Notes: generated by a model from the letters alone, not told the origin. DNA of 8,862 nt from JBGSYN01 sp964412385 (GCA_964412385.1 CAYPOV010000197.1:1-8862); one strand, 5' to 3'. Counted from the first letter of the stretch, positions 1 through 6,361 are shown. Translations and numbers: made by a program.

Positions 1-8
1 GCAGCTTC

Positions 9-68
9 AATCGGCCCGATGGGCCGGCGCCTCAATTGGCCCCTCGCCGGCCCATCGGGCCGATTTTT
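9..68 (+). terminator. Strong rho-independent terminator for an upstream gene outside the window
   Basis: A perfect 19-bp inverted repeat (11-29 with 45-63) encloses a 15-nt loop. It extends by an A-A/T-T pair at 9-10 and 64-65 and runs into five T residues at 64-68. The G/C-rich stem plus plus-strand T tract is the standard intrinsic terminator layout. The minus-strand side lacks a comparable T run, so it most likely ends a plus-strand transcript whose gene lies before position 1. Confidence 0.85.
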
Positions 69-522
69 CAGGGGCTGTGGATCTCCGTCAAGACCAGCTT
101 GCGCTGGTTATCGGTGATGAGACGACAATTTTGCCGCGAGACGCTGACGGCAACCAACTTCACGTCTGGTCGTGTTGGGAGGAAGAGACCGCAGAAAACT
201 ATCTCACATGGTGGCGATGGCGCTTGAACGTGCTTCCCGAATTTGCTCAGAAATTTTATTTCCAAGAGCGTTGGATTTGCTCGCCTGACCAACAGCGTCA
301 ACCTGTCGGAACGCCGACTGAAAGCGCCTCTTCGGACGACTGACATTACCGCCGAACCCATGTTCGCGCAATCGGATCAAGATTTGACGCAAACCAACCC
401 GGCGCTTGGACCCAAGACCACCGCTTCTCTCGCTCGCCTGGGCCAACGTCCCCCTGGGGTCTGGGGAGATGGCATCTCCCCAGAAAACCTTTCTTTTTGC
501 GGTTAGAGAATATTGTGCTTAG
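69..522. other. 454-bp stretch with no convincing gene
   Basis: No open frame here has a ribosome binding site together with a recognisable protein. The longest plus-strand candidate (77-343, GTG start, 88 codons) begins only 8 nt after the terminator T tract. Its only purine run (AGGGG, 70-74) sits 2 nt from the start, which is too close. Minus-strand frames (68-361, 204-446) have no recognisable domain. A decayed gene is possible but cannot be shown. The only clear structure is the hairpin at 461-483. Confidence 0.5.
461..483. repeat. Perfect 11-bp inverted repeat (hairpin) downstream of the protease operon
   Basis: CTGGGGAGATG (461-471) and CATCTCCCCAG (473-483) are exact reverse complements separated by one base. 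A second short palindrome, CCCCTGGGG, lies just before it at 452-460. The hairpin sits about 40 nt past the stop of the propeptide-like gene, so it could form the 3' end of that minus-strand transcript, but no T run follows on that strand. On the plus strand it is followed by AAAACC and then a T-rich stretch (490-498). It could be a weak terminator, a 3'-end stabilising hairpin or a protein-binding palindrome. Confidence 0.55.
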
Positions 523-960
523 TCATTCCTCCTCCGATGGCACTTTTGGCGCTTCGGGTTTCAGGATGTCGACCGTTTCGGTGATGGCGTCTGGGAGGCT
601 CGGCTGCATCAGGAAGTTGGGGGCAGCGCTTTCGACACCTTTGGTGTGGCGCATCAAGGCGGTGACCTGTTCGGCGGGGAAGGACGAGTTTATGACGACG
701 AGGATCGGGCCTTCTGGAAACCTCGGCGCTTCGATCGTTGCATCCAAGATTTGCCAGGCTTCTTTGAGGCTCTCGATGTTTCCGTCTTCGCTGAGCGTAA
801 TCAAGAACTCGCCCTGAACGGCATCATTGGCGGTATTGTCCAGAGCCATGTCTTCGGCGGTTTCGTGTTCCGGCGGCCCATCTTGGGCAGAAGCCGGACC
901 TGTCAGCAACAGTGCAGCAGCAGCGACGACAATCGGACGGAGGCGCATAGCTGTCACCAT
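523..960 (-). CDS. Secreted stand-alone I9 propeptide-like protein (putative subtilase inhibitor/chaperone)
   Basis: This is a 145-residue protein with a signal peptide (about residues 1-25, cleavage after ALA-SER-ALA, A-S-A|Q) and an acidic C-terminal tail ending SEEE. Residues 47-120 look like an I9 (subtilisin propeptide) fold: AVQGEFLI at 47-54 and PNFLMQP at 114-120. These match AVPGEYLI and PNALLYP at the two ends of the propeptide region in the neighbouring protease. I9 domains assist folding of, and block, the cognate subtilase, so a periplasmic or extracellular inhibitor or folding-helper role is inferred. The listed ATG (960) overlaps the protease stop by 7 nt but has no Shine-Dalgarno. 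A second ATG at 948 is preceded by GGTGA with 5-nt spacing and may be the true start. The gene is certainly expressed with or after the protease on the same strand. The I9 assignment rests on motif comparison by eye. Confidence 0.8.
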   Translation of the reverse strand: MVTAMRLRPIVVAAAALLLTGPASAQDGPPEHETAEDMALDNTANDAVQGEFLITLSEDGNIESLKEAWQILDATIEAPRFPEGPILVVINSSFPAEQVTALMRHTKGVESAAPNFLMQPSLPDAITETVDILKPEAPKVPSEEE

Positions 961-2774
961 TTGATGATGTCGTTGACGTTGGTTTCACCGGAAGATTGTC
1001 CGTCGCCAAGGCTTTGCGAGAGGCCGGCGGGCTGGTTCTCGGGCGCCTGGTCGCTGGTTGGCGCAGGTGCCGAGCTTGCCGTGGTGCCCATTTTGATGCG
1101 GGGCACGCCGGTTGTTTGACTGGCGATAGGTCTCGTTTCCTCGGTCTCCCCGCCTTCTTCGGTCTCGTCTGGTTGGCCGCGTGGCGCTTCGGAGACGTTG
1201 CTGCCGCACCCCGGAAGCTGGCGCGGCGCACCGGGTGCGCAGAGGGCGGCATAGAGATCGAGGTGGCCACTGGCGACACGGCCGTCGAGGGAGGGTTCCT
1301 TTCGGGCGGTTGCCATCAGCCGTTGTTTGACTTGGACGGCGGTCATCTCGGGAAAGGCGGCCCACACCAGGGCGGCAGCCCCTGCCACTGCAGGTGCCGC
1401 CATCGAGGTTCCTTGGGACATGCCATAGCCGGAGGCGAGACCGCTGGGCTGGCCTGCAACCGGCACCGTGCTCAGGATTTCCTGGCCCGGGGCTGCGATA
1501 TGGACACGCTGGGCACCGAAATTGGAGCCGCGGAATGTGGGTTCCGTGAGGGGCTCGAGCTTTGCGTCGGATTTGTCGATTAAGCCCTCGGGGGTGTAGC
1601 GCAGGCCCGTCATGCGGTTGAGCCACTCGGTGGATCTCCAGGCATCGACAAATTCGGCCTGTCTGGCTTGCGAATTCAGGCGGGTTGCCGCGACCGTCAT
1701 CTGATGAGGGAAATTGAATGACGCGGGGTAGACCGGGCCATAGGTCTCGAAGGGAACGGTTTTGGGGCCTTCTTCGGTCTCGATGCGGACCTCCGAAAGC
1801 CCGTAAGGTCCTTGGGCGTCGTTGTCGATGCCGTTATTGCCGGCTGCAATGACCAAGAGCACGCCCATATCGCCGACATCTCGATAGATGCGTTGGGCAA
1901 TTTCGAGCTTGCTGGTTCCCTCCAGCGAAAGGTTGATCACCTTGGCACCGTGAAATGCCGCATAAAGCACGCTTTTGAGGATGGCATCGGTGGGGAAGCC
2001 GCGGCAGAGATCGTCGCGCTCGACCCTAAGGGCCATGATCTTGACTCGAGGTGCCACGCCGATGACGCCTTTATGGTTGCCGCCCACGGCACCGATGGTC
2101 CCAGCAACATGGGTTCCGTGCGAGCTTGGACCATCGTTTTCTGGCGCGTTCTCGGCCGTGCAGCGTTCGCGCGGATTGGGGTCGTTGGTGTGGTGTGCAA
2201 AATTCCAACCGTGGACATCGTCGATGAAGCCATTGCCATCATCATCAACGCCATTGCCTGGAACCTCGCCAGGATTGGTCCAGAGATTGTCCTTGATGTC
2301 CTCATGCTCGAGGTAGACACCACTGTCGACGACGGCGACCATCACCTCCGAGGCATCACTCAGGACGTTCCAGGCTGGCTTGGCATTGATGGCGTCGATC
2401 ATCCAAAGCTTGTCGGCTTCGGGATCCGCCGGAAGCTCCGCCGGATAGAGGAGGGCATTGGGGATGGGAGTTCCGGAAATGCCCTGACTTGCGGCAAAGC
2501 TGTTGAGGGCCTCCGGATCATCGGTGCGAACCAAGCGAAAGCCCGCGTCGAATGATGGTTGTTCGAGTTCGAACCCTTGGGCTGAAAATGCCGACATGGA
2601 AATTGCATCGGCCGGCACGTCGGAGGTGTCGATCAGATACTCGCCCGGGACCGCCTCGGGTCGTGCTGCGGACAGAATCTCTGCGAGATCGCCCGTCTGA
2701 GCCTGTGCCGCCGAGCCCATGGCTGCAAAACACAATGCCACTATACCGCCAAGTTCCGTTTTGCTGGACGTCAT
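954..2774 (-). CDS. Secreted subtilisin-like serine peptidase (family S8)
   Basis: This is a 606-residue exported endopeptidase. The order is: signal peptide about 1-25 (AQA|Q); I9-like propeptide about 39-112; catalytic domain about 120-510; and a Pro/Glu/Thr/Ser-rich tail about 525-606 with no membrane segment. The catalytic residues are visible: Asp150 in VVDSGV, His219 in SSHGTHVAGT, oxyanion Asn313 in AAGNNG, and Ser457 in SQGTSMAAPAVAG. An Asp/Asn-rich segment after Asp150 (GNGVDDDGNGFIDD) resembles the calcium-binding insertion seen in many bacterial S8 enzymes. The start was chosen at 2774 because AAGGGGG lies 6 nt upstream and a clean signal peptide follows. A further in-frame start at 2843 would add 23 residues that spoil the signal peptide. 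The stop overlaps the start of the propeptide-like gene, which implies co-translation. Substrate is unknown. The four cysteines (205, 257, 512, 523) could form disulfides after export. Confidence 0.93.
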   Translation of the reverse strand: MTSSKTELGGIVALCFAAMGSAAQAQTGDLAEILSAARPEAVPGEYLIDTSDVPADAISMSAFSAQGFELEQPSFDAGFRLVRTDDPEALNSFAASQGISGTPIPNALLYPAELPADPEADKLWMIDAINAKPAWNVLSDASEVMVAVVDSGVYLEHEDIKDNLWTNPGEVPGNGVDDDGNGFIDDVHGWNFAHHTNDPNPRERCTAENAPENDGPSSHGTHVAGTIGAVGGNHKGVIGVAPRVKIMALRVERDDLCRGFPTDAILKSVLYAAFHGAKVINLSLEGTSKLEIAQRIYRDVGDMGVLLVIAAGNNGIDNDAQGPYGLSEVRIETEEGPKTVPFETYGPVYPASFNFPHQMTVAATRLNSQARQAEFVDAWRSTEWLNRMTGLRYTPEGLIDKSDAKLEPLTEPTFRGSNFGAQRVHIAAPGQEILSTVPVAGQPSGLASGYGMSQGTSMAAPAVAGAAALVWAAFPEMTAVQVKQRLMATARKEPSLDGRVASGHLDLYAALCAPGAPRQLPGCGSNVSEAPRGQPDETEEGGETEETRPIASQTTGVPRIKMGTTASSAPAPTSDQAPENQPAGLSQSLGDGQSSGETNVNDIIKW

Positions 2775-2780
2775 CCTCAA

Positions 2781-2787
2781 CCCCCTT
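2781..2787 (-). promoter_or_regulatory. Ribosome binding site fixing the S8 peptidase start
   Basis: On the minus strand AAGGGGG is followed by 6 nt (TTGAGG) and then the ATG at 2774-2772. This is the only good Shine-Dalgarno near the possible starts and it supports the 606-residue form over the longer frame starting at 2843. Confidence 0.7.
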
Positions 2788-3232
2788 GGAGCGTTTCGCG
2801 CGGACCGACCATGGCAAAATTCGGAGCGAGTGGCGCCTATCAATTTTCATAGCATCAGCCAATGTGCAACCGGCTATGACCCGCGCGTCCGTCGCCAATG
2901 GCGTGTTTCGCCATCTTCATTAGGCAATGGCTGGGTTCGATCCCGATAGCGCGCGCTTCCCGCACGGCTGACGGCAAGACCATCGGCGGCGACCTCACGC
3001 CAAGCTCCCTCATTATATCACTGACCGCCGTAACCGTCGCCGAATCGTCTTGTTCAGCGACGAAGATTATACACCCTATGGTCAACTGCGGGCCGACCAC
3101 TGACGCGTTATGGCTTTGGCCTTGAACTTCCCTGACTATTCTCGGGTGGTGCCTGAGGTCCAGCTTGTCCTGGAGGATGCCCTCAAGAGCATGGAATCGC
3201 TAGTTGGGGCGCTAGGCGCGGCGTCTTGGCGA
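2788..3232. other. Intergenic region upstream of the protease operon, no convincing gene
   Basis: This gap must contain the protease promoter unless the transcript reads through from the META-domain gene. I could not find a -35/-10 pair with normal spacing. Two perfect TATAAT hexamers occur on the minus strand (3017-3012 and 3071-3066), but neither has a -35 at 16-18 bp, and both are about 240-300 nt from the start codon. A minus-strand frame at 3100-2855 (GTG, 81 codons) and a plus-strand frame at 3110-3241 (ATG, 43 codons) have moderately coding-like codon use but no Shine-Dalgarno and no recognisable domain. They could be remnants. No clear terminator follows the META-domain gene. Confidence 0.5.
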
Positions 3233-3958
3233 TCATCGTGATGATGTGGCTTCGAGTTCGGCGATTTTTTGTTGATTGTCGGCGTAGAGCGAGAGGATGT
3301 CCCGTTCGATTTGCCATGTGGCGGTTTGGTCGAGGACTGTGGCAAGGTCGCGTTCCCATTGATCGAGGGGCGGCGGGCAGGCCATCAGGGTGGTCATAGG
3401 CTGGGTGAAGGTGAGCGCATTGCCGTCGAGCTGATAGCCGCCTGCGAGTTGGTTGCAGCCGACGGTTGCGGAGAAACGGCTGTTTTCGGCGCTGAGGATG
3501 AGTTGCGGCTCCTTTGGGGTCATTCCCACCGGCAGTTGATCGAGATCGAGGATGGTCTCGCCCAGTTGGGTGATCCGCCATGGCGTGTCGAGGAGCAGGG
3601 GTGATGCGGCCATGGCCGGGCACTCCTCATCGGCAGAGATGGTCAGATAGCGGTCGACAACGATCTGGGGCTCGGTGCCATCGCCTTCCATCTTCGGGCG
3701 GTCTTGTATGCTGCCCTCGAGTGTTACGAACAGCTCGCCTCCAGGCGTTTCGACCGTCGCCAAATAGGCTCGCTCCAGTTCCAGATAGTCTCCTTCCATG
3801 GCGATGGGCAGCGAGCGTCCGCTAGTGCAAAACGTAAACAGCGCGGCGTCGGCCATATAGACCATGGTTCCTTGAAGTGTTTCCGCGTCGGCCTTGGCTG
3901 CACCGAGCAGCGTTACGCCGAACAAGGCAACTGATAGAGGACGCCATCGTGATGTCAT
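3233..3958 (-). CDS. Periplasmic NlpE C-terminal-like OB domain plus META (HslJ-type) domain protein
   Basis: This is a 241-residue exported protein. The signal peptide is about 1-25 (ADA|E) with no lipobox cysteine, so it is predicted soluble and periplasmic. Residues about 27-113 (GTMVYMADAALFTFCTSGR, then ELERAYLA, then VTLEGS) closely resemble, from memory, the C-terminal OB-fold domain of E. coli lipoprotein NlpE. Cys44 and Cys113 occupy the positions of the NlpE disulfide pair. Residues about 122-228 form a META domain with its hallmark GCNQLAGGYQLDG (Cys168) and MACPPP (Cys194). META domains occur in HslJ and in other envelope proteins; their biochemical role is not settled. The start ATG (3958-3956) overlaps the stop of the FAD oxidoreductase as ATGA, indicating translational coupling. 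A longer in-frame reading to 4270 runs inside that upstream gene in another frame and is rejected. A role in envelope stress or redox sensing is inferred only. Confidence 0.85.
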   Translation of the reverse strand: MTSRWRPLSVALFGVTLLGAAKADAETLQGTMVYMADAALFTFCTSGRSLPIAMEGDYLELERAYLATVETPGGELFVTLEGSIQDRPKMEGDGTEPQIVVDRYLTISADEECPAMAASPLLLDTPWRITQLGETILDLDQLPVGMTPKEPQLILSAENSRFSATVGCNQLAGGYQLDGNALTFTQPMTTLMACPPPLDQWERDLATVLDQTATWQIERDILSLYADNQQKIAELEATSSR

Positions 3959-5343
3959 GGTGTGAGGACCTTTCCCGGATTGAGGATCGTATTCGGATCG
4001 AGCGCTTGTTTGAGTGCTGCCATGGTGGCGATTTCCTCGGGCGTGCGGGAGTAGCCGAGATAGGGTTTTTTGAGCGTGCCGATGCCGTGTTCTGCGGAAA
4101 CCGTGCCACGGAGCTCGCGCGCCGTGTCGTAGACGATGCCGTCGATTTCGGCTTTGGGCTGAGGGCCTTCGAGATTGGCGTGGACGACGACATGGATATT
4201 GCCGTCGCCGATATGGCCGTAATAGAAGTTCGTCGATCCGGGCCACCGCTCTTGCAGGCGGCTCTCGCACGCATCGACGAAAGTTTGCATGGCACGGATC
4301 GGCAGGCCGATATCGAAATTGACGTGATTGCCGATGATTTCTTGATGTTCGGCGACGGCGTCGCGAATGGCCCAGAATGCGCGGACATCGGCCTCGGAGC
4401 GGGAGAGGGCGGCATCCTCGATGACCCGGTCTTCAAAGAGTTGTTCAAGGAACCGCTCGAAGCGCGCGGCATCGCTCTCGGGATCAGAGCCTTGCGATTC
4501 CGTAAGGACATAGATCCCATGAGTGCCACTGAGCGGTGAGCGCACGCCCTCGGCGGATGTGGTAATGGTGTCATAAAAGCGCGGCCACATGACTTCGAAG
4601 GCGGAGAGTGTCCCGCTGAGCTCCTGACGCGCCCGCGCCAGCAGGGTTTGGACGGCATCGAAATTTCGAAGGCCGATGACCGCGGCGGTGTCGGCAAGCG
4701 GCAGCGGCTCGAGCTTCAAGACGATGCGCGTGATGATGCCAAGAAGACCTTCGCTGCCGATGAAGAGCTGTTTGAGATCGAAGCCGGCATTGTTCTTGAT
4801 CATTTTGTTGAGCGAGTTGAGCACGGTGCCGTCGGCCAACACGGCTTCCAGTCCTAGAACCATGTCACGCGTCATGCCGTAGCGGATCACCCGGTTGCCG
4901 CCGGCATTGGTGGCAACGGCACCGCCGATGGCGGCGGTTCCCCGGGCACCGAAATCGAGAGGACAGAGCAAGCCCGCATCACGCGCGGCGCGCTGAACCT
5001 CTTCGAGCGGGGTTCCGGCCCACACCGTCATCGTGGCGTTGGCCGTGTCGACTTCCTCGATGCCGCGCAGCCGCTCGACGGAAAGGGCGATCTCGTTGTC
5101 AGCGGCACGGGCACCGCCGCAAAGTCCGGTGAGCCCACCTTGCGGTACCACCGGCTGCTTGTGCTGGTTGCAAATGCGCAGGGCCGTGGCGACCTCTTCC
5201 GTGCTGCGGGGACGGAGCACGGCAAGCGGTTGGGTCGGCGCCAGACCGCTCCAGTCATTGCGATTGCGTTCGGGAATGTCTTGGCCGGCCGAGACGGTCT
5301 CGGGCCCCAGCGTTTCGATCAGGGTGCGGACAATGTCGTTCAT
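3955..5343 (-). CDS. FAD-binding oxidoreductase, GlcD / D-2-hydroxyglutarate dehydrogenase family
   Basis: This 462-residue flavoenzyme is of normal length for the family. The N-terminal PCMH-type FAD domain spans about 35-215: PQGGLTGLCGG at 67-77, FGARGTAAIGGAVATNAGG at 131-149, and NNAGFDLKQLFIGSEGLLG at 184-202. The C-terminal FAD-oxidase domain contains the metal/substrate-binding signature HIGDGNIH (His377, His384) and SAEHGIG (Glu418, His419), and ends with the typical NPGKVL. Such enzymes oxidise D-2-hydroxy acids (D-2-hydroxyglutarate, D-lactate, glycolate) in the cytoplasm or at the membrane face and pass electrons to a carrier. The exact substrate cannot be read from sequence. D-2-hydroxyglutarate or D-lactate is most likely because it is a single-chain enzyme with no GlcE/GlcF neighbours. 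No signal peptide is present. The Shine-Dalgarno is weak (AGG, 8 nt before ATG). The gene is first in a two-gene unit with the META-domain protein and is divergent from the GNAT-like gene. Confidence 0.92.
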   Translation of the reverse strand: MNDIVRTLIETLGPETVSAGQDIPERNRNDWSGLAPTQPLAVLRPRSTEEVATALRICNQHKQPVVPQGGLTGLCGGARAADNEIALSVERLRGIEEVDTANATMTVWAGTPLEEVQRAARDAGLLCPLDFGARGTAAIGGAVATNAGGNRVIRYGMTRDMVLGLEAVLADGTVLNSLNKMIKNNAGFDLKQLFIGSEGLLGIITRIVLKLEPLPLADTAAVIGLRNFDAVQTLLARARQELSGTLSAFEVMWPRFYDTITTSAEGVRSPLSGTHGIYVLTESQGSDPESDAARFERFLEQLFEDRVIEDAALSRSEADVRAFWAIRDAVAEHQEIIGNHVNFDIGLPIRAMQTFVDACESRLQERWPGSTNFYYGHIGDGNIHVVVHANLEGPQPKAEIDGIVYDTARELRGTVSAEHGIGTLKKPYLGYSRTPEEIATMAALKQALDPNTILNPGKVLTP

Positions 5344-5433
5344 GCCAAGTGCCTGAAATCCCTTGTGAAAATGAAACCGCCTCGAGCTTGAGGATAAGGC
5401 CCTAAGCGTTAAGGTAAATCAAAAATACACCAT

Positions 5434-5450
5434 TAAGTACTCGTTAACCA
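5434..5450 (+). promoter_or_regulatory. Full CtrA-type box (TTAA-N7-TTAACC)
   Basis: TTAAGTACTCGTTAACC matches the alphaproteobacterial CtrA consensus TTAA-N7-TTAAC exactly. It lies in the divergent intergenic region, 87 nt before the GNAT-like ATG (5538) and about 90 nt before the FAD oxidoreductase start (5343). The plus orientation fits better, because on the minus strand the second half ends TTAAT. On the minus strand it would fall between a possible -35 (TTGGTT, 5454-5449) and -10 (TATTTT, 5430-5425), 18-bp spacer, where binding would block that promoter. CtrA binding is inferred. Confidence 0.6.
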
Positions 5451-5464
5451 AACACTCGTCCCCG

Positions 5465-5472
5465 TTAACCAT
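5465..5472 (+). promoter_or_regulatory. Second CtrA-type half site (TTAACCAT)
   Basis: TTAACCAT lies exactly 20 bp after the TTAACCA of the full box. CGTTAACCA is directly repeated at 5443-5451 and 5463-5471, which places both on the same DNA face, two helical turns apart. A further TTAAGG occurs at 5410-5415. The cluster sits close to where a plus-strand promoter for the GNAT-like gene is expected, although I see no confident -10 downstream. Confidence 0.5.
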
Positions 5473-5525
5473 TGGTTTATCATATCACCGCCTCCACCAG
5501 CGCCTTGGCCGGCGCAGATTGGACC

Positions 5526-5530
5526 GGAGG
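5526..5530 (+). promoter_or_regulatory. Ribosome binding site fixing the GNAT-like start
   Basis: GGAGG is followed by 7 nt (AAACAGA) and the ATG at 5538. This is the best Shine-Dalgarno in the window. It rejects the longer in-frame reading from 5472, whose ATG lies inside the TTAACCAT site. Confidence 0.85.
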
Positions 5531-5537
5531 AAACAGA

Positions 5538-6263
5538 ATGCTTCTCGATCGTCAAGAATTCGCAGCCGCTAATCTCGCAATTGATTCTATTCATGCACGC
5601 CTCGATGAATTGGGACTGGACATAAAACTCGATCAAGACTTCAGCCGTCTTTCAGATTACATGAAGAGCCGCGGCGCTTTTCTGAACACGACATTTGATC
5701 CTGAGTATTCGGTTCCTGGTGTCATGGATTTTTGGCTCCAGCTCGTCGACCGCAAAACCGGTGACAACATCGCCTGCACGGCCGAGCGTGTCATCGAGGT
5801 GGTGGATTTCACCCGCCTGATCGCCACGGGCGAAATCTGGTATGAGGGCGGGTTTGCCCGTCATTTCGATTACCGCACCGTGCCGATCTTGAAGCCTCGG
5901 CGTCACATCGGTGGTGTGGTCAGCCATTCGGGCTCCACTTGGACCGATCCCATGTGGCGCGGCAAGGGTCTCGCCACGCTCCTGACCTATCTCAGCCGGG
6001 CGATGAGCTTTGCCAATTTCGGCGCCGATTTCAATACGGGCTTCGTGCGTCAGCATTTGACCGACAATAGTGTCGCCAGCGACACCTATGGCTATCCCAA
6101 CGTAGAGCTTGTGTTCAACGCGTTCTTCCCGCCGCTTGGCCAAAAAGAAAAGCTCTATCTCTGCTACATGCACCGCGACGAATTCGTCGTCTCGGTTCAA
6201 GAAGCGCCCAACCGCGAGCGCTGCCCGATTGCTCTGCGCCGCAAACAGGCTTCTGCCGCCTAG
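5538..6263 (+). CDS. GNAT-like acyltransferase of unknown substrate
   Basis: This 241-residue cytoplasmic protein has no signal peptide or membrane segment. The only family signal I recognise is PMWRGKGLATLLTYLSRAM (138-156). Its R-G-K-G-L-A stretch at the start of a helix resembles the acetyl-CoA pyrophosphate-binding loop (Q/R-x-x-G-x-G/A) of GNAT transferases. The preceding strand-like segment (HIGGVVSH, 123-130) and the following segment FNTGFVRQHL (165-174) fit that fold. The N-terminal ~60 residues look helical and charged and are not recognised. The catalytic residue and substrate are unknown; a long-chain acyl or autoinducer-synthase-like relative is possible but unsupported. It stands alone, divergent from the FAD oxidoreductase, with CtrA-type sites in its upstream region, so cell-cycle or CtrA-linked expression is inferred. 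Confidence 0.7.
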   Translation: MLLDRQEFAAANLAIDSIHARLDELGLDIKLDQDFSRLSDYMKSRGAFLNTTFDPEYSVPGVMDFWLQLVDRKTGDNIACTAERVIEVVDFTRLIATGEIWYEGGFARHFDYRTVPILKPRRHIGGVVSHSGSTWTDPMWRGKGLATLLTYLSRAMSFANFGADFNTGFVRQHLTDNSVASDTYGYPNVELVFNAFFPPLGQKEKLYLCYMHRDEFVVSVQEAPNRERCPIALRRKQASAA

Positions 6264-6301
6264 GTTTTTCCGGCACTGCTGCTCCTTTTCCTCCGCCCCG
6301 A

Positions 6302-6330
6302 GGGCCGGTCGGACTGGTTCCGCCCGGCCC
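6302..6330 (+). terminator. Possible weak terminator hairpin after the GNAT-like gene
   Basis: GGGCCGG (6302-6308) pairs with CCGGCCC (6324-6330) around a 15-nt loop, about 40 nt past the GNAT-like stop. There is no T run after it, so it would be a weak or factor-dependent terminator at best. Confidence 0.3.
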
Positions 6331-6361
6331 AAGGCGTGTGGTGTTTCGAACTCGGCTTCGC

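Noticed and set aside
77..343. 88-codon plus-strand frame (GTG start)
   Set aside because: It starts 8 nt after a terminator T tract with no properly spaced Shine-Dalgarno, and the product has no recognisable domain.
1812..2555. 247-codon plus-strand frame opposite the protease
   Set aside because: It lies entirely antisense to the catalytic domain, where all active-site motifs are intact, so it is a shadow of the high-GC coding strand.
2923..2955. GGTTCGATCCCG resembling a tRNA T-arm
   Set aside because: The flanking bases do not form the 5-bp T stem, and no acceptor, D or anticodon arms can be drawn around it on either strand.
3066..3071. Perfect TATAAT on the minus strand as the protease promoter
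   Set aside because: The nearest -35-like TTGACC is only 8 bp upstream, the bases at 17 bp do not fit, and it lies about 300 nt from the start codon.
2855..3100. 81-codon minus-strand frame upstream of the protease
   Set aside because: It has a GTG start, no Shine-Dalgarno and no recognised motif. Its codon bias is only moderate, so it is kept as a possible remnant, not a gene.
3959..4270. N-terminal extension of the META-domain protein
   Set aside because: It is read in another frame inside the FAD oxidoreductase, is rich in Arg like typical shadow frames, and the true signal peptide begins at 3958.
5389..5397. DnaA-box-like TTATCCTCA on the minus strand near the CtrA sites
   Set aside because: It is a single copy with one mismatch from TTATCCACA, has no cluster or AT-rich unwinding region, and so is not evidence for an origin.
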